A DNA stretch of 9,646 nt from Faecalibacterium sp. (GTDB lineage: Bacteria; Bacillota; Clostridia; Oscillospirales; Ruminococcaceae). The stretch spans positions 1 to 9,646 of the forward strand of contig JAHHRK010000057.1 in the NCBI GenBank assembly GCA_020025795.1. The letters are read 5' to 3'. Of this stretch, positions 7,280-9,646 are shown one piece after another. How positions within the stretch are numbered: position 1 is the first letter of the stretch; the number at the start of each line of letters is the position of its first letter. Under the pieces are notes generated by a model, which worked only from the letters and a program-made list of their open reading frames with translations, had not been told where the DNA came from and searched no databases. The position numbers were made by a program, and so were the translations under genes.

Positions 7280-7881
7280 GAGAAAAAATCCATACGTCCC
7301 GTGTCATCGTGGTGGAAGGCAAATATGACGCTTCGCGCCTGGCCGGCATCACGGATGCAACCATTTTGTGCACCGATGGCTTCGGCATTTATACCGACAC
7401 CGACCGCCAGAAGATGCTCAAGCAGCTGGCGAAGAAAAACGGCCTGATTATCCTGACTGATTCGGACGCAGCAGGCTTTCGGATTCGGAACTTCGTCACC
7501 AATATTGTGGGCGCAGACAATGTGCTGCAAGCCTATACCCCTGCGCAGCAGGGCAAGGAAAAGCGCAAAGCCGAGCCAGGTAAAGAAGGCTTGCTTGGCG
7601 TGGAAGGCATCGACGACGATGTGCTGTACCAGATTTTGCAGGAGCTTGTGGAAACCCAGCCCCAGCCAAAAGCCGAACCAGCCGCCGCACAGCGCGAAAT
7701 CACCTATACGGATTTGTACGCATGGGGTCTGTCCGGTACGGCAGGCGCAGCCGAGCGCAAGGCGGCACTGCTGAAAAAGCTGGATTTGCCGCCGCGCCTT
7801 TCCAAAAAGGCTATGGTGCAGGTGCTGAACCGCCTGCACACCTGGCAGGAAATCGACACACTGGTGCAAACGGAACTGTAA
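7276..7881 (+). CDS. rnmV: Ribonuclease M5 (Toprim-domain 5S rRNA maturase)
   Basis: The product is 201 aa. The N-terminal Toprim domain has VIVVEGKYD (10-18; catalytic E14) and ILTDSDAAGFRIR (59-71; D62-x-D64). GLLGVEGIDDDVL (105-117) matches the conserved G-x-E segment after the Toprim core. The C-terminal part, TYTDLYAWGLSG (143-154) to KKAMVQVLNRL (177-187), matches the DUF4093 half of RNase M5. In Bacillus subtilis this enzyme cuts both strands of the 5S rRNA precursor with help from ribosomal protein L18. Two low-complexity stretches stand out: a Lys/Gln-rich loop (90-104) and a Pro/Ala/Gln-rich linker (127-139) joining the halves. ATG 7276 overlaps the holA stop and follows AGGGGG (7264-7269). 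It ends the cluster just before a terminator. Other Toprim proteins were considered, but the C-terminal half favours RNase M5. Confidence 0.88.
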   Translation: MREKIHTSRVIVVEGKYDASRLAGITDATILCTDGFGIYTDTDRQKMLKQLAKKNGLIILTDSDAAGFRIRNFVTNIVGADNVLQAYTPAQQGKEKRKAEPGKEGLLGVEGIDDDVLYQILQELVETQPQPKAEPAAAQREITYTDLYAWGLSGTAGAAERKAALLKKLDLPPRLSKKAMVQVLNRLHTWQEIDTLVQTEL

Positions 7882-7883
7882 CA

Positions 7884-7929
7884 AAAAAGCCGCACAGCTT
7901 ACGCGTAAAACGCAGCTGTGCGGCTTTTT
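7884..7929. terminator. Bidirectional terminator between rnmV and the pseudouridine synthase gene
   Basis: AAAAAGCCGCACAGCT (7884-7899) and AGCTGTGCGGCTTTTT (7914-7929) are perfect inverted arms of 16 bp around a 14-nt loop. The A5 and T5 ends supply a U tract on either strand, so the hairpin can stop both convergent transcripts. It lies 3 nt after the rnmV stop and 9 nt from the stop of the opposing gene. Confidence 0.95.
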
Positions 7930-7938
7930 GTCGCAAAA

Positions 7939-8889
7939 TTATTTCAGGGTGCCGTCAATCACCTGGCTGTAATACCAGGGCTTGGGCGCACGGAAGCTCT
8001 TTCCACTCAAGGAAGCAAGCTCCGGGTCGGTAAAGCGAGGCAGCGTCAGCTCCCAGGCACACAAAGCCTGATACTTCAGCTTCAGCTCCCGGTTGGCAGC
8101 ATTGTTGCCGTATTTACTGTCGCCCAGAATGGGGCAGCCGATGCTTGCCATGTGTGCGCGAATCTGGTGGGTGCGTCCGGTAATCAGGTCCACCTTCAGC
8201 AGCGCCAGACGGCCGGAAACCGCGATGGTTTCATAGCGCGTTTCTACGCTCTTGGCACCGGGACGCTTTTCGGGTACGATTTTCACCATGCCCATGTCTG
8301 CGTCCTTTACCAGCCAGCCGTCCAGCATAGCGTCCGGCGGCGTCGGGCGGCCAAAGGTAACGCACAGATAGGTCTTTTTCACCTCACGCTTACGGATGGC
8401 CTCGGTCAGCACTTCTTCGGCCAGAGGCGTTTTGGCAATCAGCACAAGGCCGCTGGTGCCGGTGTCCAAACGATGGCACAGAGCCGGGGTGTAAGGGTCG
8501 TTTTCCTTGTACTGGCCGTCCTTGTTCAGGTACAGCAGCGCACGGTTAATCAGGGTGTCGTCGTCCGGGCCGTCAACGGTCAGTCCGGCAGGCTTATTGA
8601 CCACCATCAGCTGGGGGCAGTCATAAACCACTTCGGCAGGGCAGCGGGCAGATTTCCAAGCCGGACCGCCCACACGTGCCGCATCCTCCAGCTGGTCATC
8701 CAGAATGAACAGCTTGATCACGTCGCCAGCCACCACGCGAGTGGAAAGCGGCTGCTTGCGGCCGTTGAGCTTGATTTTGTTTTCACGCAGGGCTTTATTC
8801 AGCTTGCCGGGGCCCAGAACAGGAAACTGGTCCATCAAATACTTATCCAGGCGCGTGGGTGCCAGGCATTTTACTTTCAAAATTTTCAC
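7939..8889 (-). CDS. RluA-family 23S rRNA/tRNA-type pseudouridine synthase
   Basis: The product is 316 aa with an N-terminal S4 RNA-binding domain (about 10-66: TRLDKYLMDQFP...LNKALRENKIKLNG) and an RluA-type catalytic domain (about 86-312). The active-site segment HRLDTGTSGLVL (139-150) contains the catalytic Asp, D142. GRTHQIRAH (238-246), followed by PILGDSKYG (253-261), is the other family signature. VVNKPAGLTVD (96-106) is the usual entry motif. These enzymes isomerise specific uridines in rRNA or tRNA. The target (RluC- or RluD-like site, or other) cannot be read from sequence. GTG 8889-8887 is chosen because GGGGAGG lies 7 nt upstream; an ATG at 8919 would place that ribosome binding site inside the gene. 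It is monocistronic, with its own promoter and a shared terminator. Confidence 0.94.
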   Translation of the reverse strand: MKILKVKCLAPTRLDKYLMDQFPVLGPGKLNKALRENKIKLNGRKQPLSTRVVAGDVIKLFILDDQLEDAARVGGPAWKSARCPAEVVYDCPQLMVVNKPAGLTVDGPDDDTLINRALLYLNKDGQYKENDPYTPALCHRLDTGTSGLVLIAKTPLAEEVLTEAIRKREVKKTYLCVTFGRPTPPDAMLDGWLVKDADMGMVKIVPEKRPGAKSVETRYETIAVSGRLALLKVDLITGRTHQIRAHMASIGCPILGDSKYGNNAANRELKLKYQALCAWELTLPRFTDPELASLSGKSFRAPKPWYYSQVIDGTLK

Positions 8890-8896
8890 GTTGGTT

Positions 8897-8903
8897 CCTC
8901 CCC
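8897..8903 (-). promoter_or_regulatory. Ribosome binding site fixing a GTG start for the pseudouridine synthase
   Basis: Read on the minus strand, GGGGAGG lies 7 nt before GTG (8889-8887). The first S4 residues, MKILKVKCLAPTRLDKYL, then begin at the expected place. Confidence 0.85.
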
Positions 8904-8930
8904 AGTGTTCGGATATCAAGAATCTATTTT

Positions 8931-8959
8931 ATTATACGGATATTGGCGCAAAAAGGCAA
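8931..8959 (-). promoter_or_regulatory. Promoter of the pseudouridine synthase gene
   Basis: On the minus strand, TTGCCT (8959-8954; 4 of 6 consensus bases) is followed by a 17-bp spacer and a perfect TATAAT (8936-8931). The -10 box lies about 40 nt upstream of the GTG start. Confidence 0.75.
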
Positions 8960-8975
8960 ATGTAATCCCCAAACC

Positions 8976-9004
8976 TTGACATTTGGTGGCTGGTATTGTA
9001 TTAT
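8976..9004 (+). promoter_or_regulatory. Sigma-A promoter of tRNA-Leu
   Basis: A perfect TTGACA (8976-8981), a 17-bp spacer and TATTAT (8999-9004; 5 of 6) are present. The predicted start falls near 9010-9012, leaving a 5' leader of about 12 nt before the mature tRNA. Confidence 0.85.
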
Positions 9005-9023
9005 TCCCTTTGTAGCGAAATAT

Positions 9024-9107
9024 GCCGTCGTGGCGGAACTGGCAGACGCCAGGGACTTAAAATCCCTTGCTGGCAACAGCGTACCGGTTCGATTCCGGTC
9101 GGCGGCA
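9024..9107 (+). tRNA. tRNA-Leu (anticodon UAA)
   Basis: This is a class II tRNA of 84 nt that reads UUA (and UUG by wobble). The acceptor arms GCCGTCG (9024-9030) and CGGCGGC (9100-9106) pair fully with one G-U, and A9107 is the discriminator. The anticodon stem AGGGA/TCCCT encloses the loop CTTAAAA, with anticodon TAA at 9058-9060. The long variable arm GCTG-GCAA-CAGC (9069-9080) has a GNRA loop, as expected for Leu. The T arm is ACCGG-TTCGATT-CCGGT (9083-9099). The CCA end is not encoded (CTA follows), so it must be added by tRNA nucleotidyltransferase. It is a single gene with its own promoter and terminator. Confidence 0.97.
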
Positions 9108-9109
9108 CT

Positions 9110-9150
9110 AAAAAATTCCATGCGTGTATGCGCATGGAATTTTTTGTTTT
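9110..9150. terminator. Terminator after tRNA-Leu, probably bidirectional
   Basis: AAAAAATTCCATGCG (9110-9124) pairs perfectly with CGCATGGAATTTTTT (9131-9145) around a 6-nt loop, and GTTTT follows. The A-rich left arm gives a U tract for the opposing minus-strand gene, whose stop codon is at 9176-9174. Confidence 0.93.
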
Positions 9151-9173
9151 ATGCCGCATGGATGGGCAAAGCA

Positions 9174-9646
9174 TCAGACCAGATGGATTTCGCCCACGCG
9201 CCAGCCGGCTTCGGTGTAAAGCAAGGTTACCGGCACAGCGCGCACCACTTCGGCCGGTTCGCCTTCCGGCGGGAAGGGGTCACGGAACCGCATGATTTCC
9301 AAAAAGCGCACCATGTTTTCGTCGGCGGAAAGCAGCGTGTAGCCCAGCGTTTCATAGTCGCCGCTGTAACAGCTGGAAACGTCGGCACACAGCACGGCAC
9401 CGTTTTCATCGGGCTTGTACAGCGTGTCGTTGGCCCAGACGAAAAACTCCGGCGTGAACACCTGCAAAACCTCCAGCTGGAATTCCTCCCAGGTCATGGG
9501 GCTGCGGTAATAGGTGGCCTTGCCGGGCGCAGGGGAAGGGATACAGTCCCAGCACCAGGCATCTCTGCCAAAATAATGGGGGAAGCTCACGGGCGGATCA
9601 TGGAAAAACAAAGTGGCGGCATCGGTGGCCTTGTTGTACAGTACCA
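9174..9646 (-). CDS. Hypothetical protein, C-terminal part (5' end outside window)
   Basis: A minus-strand frame stays open from the right edge to TGA (9176-9174), giving 156 residues. It reads through an in-frame TTG at 9611 without a ribosome binding site, so the true start lies outside the window. Visible segments are YNKATDAATLFFHDPP, then YYRSPMTWEEFQLEVLQVFTPEFF, LYKPDENGAVLCADVSSCYSGDYETLGY, and an end in VTLLYTEAGWRVGEIHLV. A helix ending in FTPEFF, then a DENG-type turn and strands, finishing in a GWRV strand, recalls NTF2-like or IseA-like domains of exported Firmicutes proteins. This is only a resemblance and I do not recognise the family. No signal peptide or membrane segment falls in the visible part. 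It converges on tRNA-Leu and shares its terminator. Confidence 0.8.
   Translation of the reverse strand, partial: VLYNKATDAATLFFHDPPVSFPHYFGRDAWCWDCIPSPAPGKATYYRSPMTWEEFQLEVLQVFTPEFFVWANDTLYKPDENGAVLCADVSSCYSGDYETLGYTLLSADENMVRFLEIMRFRDPFPPEGEPAEVVRAVPVTLLYTEAGWRVGEIHLV

Noticed and set aside
7918..8979. 353-codon plus-strand frame opposite the pseudouridine synthase gene
   Set aside because: It runs through the terminator hairpin and opposite an S4/RluA gene with intact catalytic motifs, so it is a shadow.
8924..9121. Small minus-strand frame covering tRNA-Leu
   Set aside because: It overlaps a complete tRNA, its promoter and part of its terminator. Its product is the common mistranslation of a tRNA gene.
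9024..9150. tRNA-Leu as an attachment site for an integrated element
   Set aside because: No integrase gene and no repeat of the tRNA 3' end were seen in the window.
1..9646. CRISPR array, insertion sequence or defence/toxin system
   Set aside because: I saw no regularly spaced repeats, transposase, terminal inverted repeats, Cas-like or toxin-antitoxin-like genes. All genes except the two edge fragments are assigned to housekeeping families.

Overview
The window looks like ordinary chromosomal core sequence from a GC-rich member of the Clostridia. An Oscillospiraceae/Ruminococcaceae gut anaerobe of the Faecalibacterium or Subdoligranulum type is my best guess. The reasons are a T-box leader in front of alaS, strong AAGGAGG-type ribosome binding sites, sigma-A promoters with 17-bp spacers, an RNase M5 gene, a Cys-rich AlaRS variant and GC-rich codon use. 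The genus is inferred from overall appearance, not from a database match.

Layout, left to right. (1) Bases 1-108 hold the Pro/Glu-rich C-terminus of an unidentified plus-strand gene. (2) A consensus promoter whose -35 box overlaps that gene's stop codon drives a T-box leader (about 140-385), which ends in an intrinsic terminator and controls alaS (423-3077). (3) After a long terminator hairpin comes a tight plus-strand cluster, 3218-7881: a HinT-like HIT protein, a purine-type phosphoribosyltransferase, ComEC (DNA-uptake channel), HolA (DNA polymerase III delta subunit) and RNase M5. The last four junctions are 49 nt, 1 nt, 13 nt and a 4-nt ATGA overlap, so the genes are very probably co-transcribed. 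(4) A perfect bidirectional terminator (7884-7929) separates this cluster from a convergent RluA-family pseudouridine synthase (minus strand, 7939-8889). (5) Back-to-back promoters lie between that gene and tRNA-Leu(UAA) at 9024-9107. (6) The tRNA terminator also faces a minus-strand gene of unknown function that runs off the right edge.

Most of the content serves translation and RNA (AlaRS, tRNA-Leu, RNase M5, pseudouridine synthase) or DNA handling (ComEC, HolA). I saw no CRISPR array, insertion sequence, phage gene, toxin-antitoxin pair or defence system, and I do not think the window holds a new system. The points most worth a second look are a ComEC whose C-terminal metallo-beta-lactamase region has lost its metal-binding motif, a duplicated hairpin arm between alaS and the HIT gene, the placement of RNase M5 next to holA, and the unidentified gene at the right edge.
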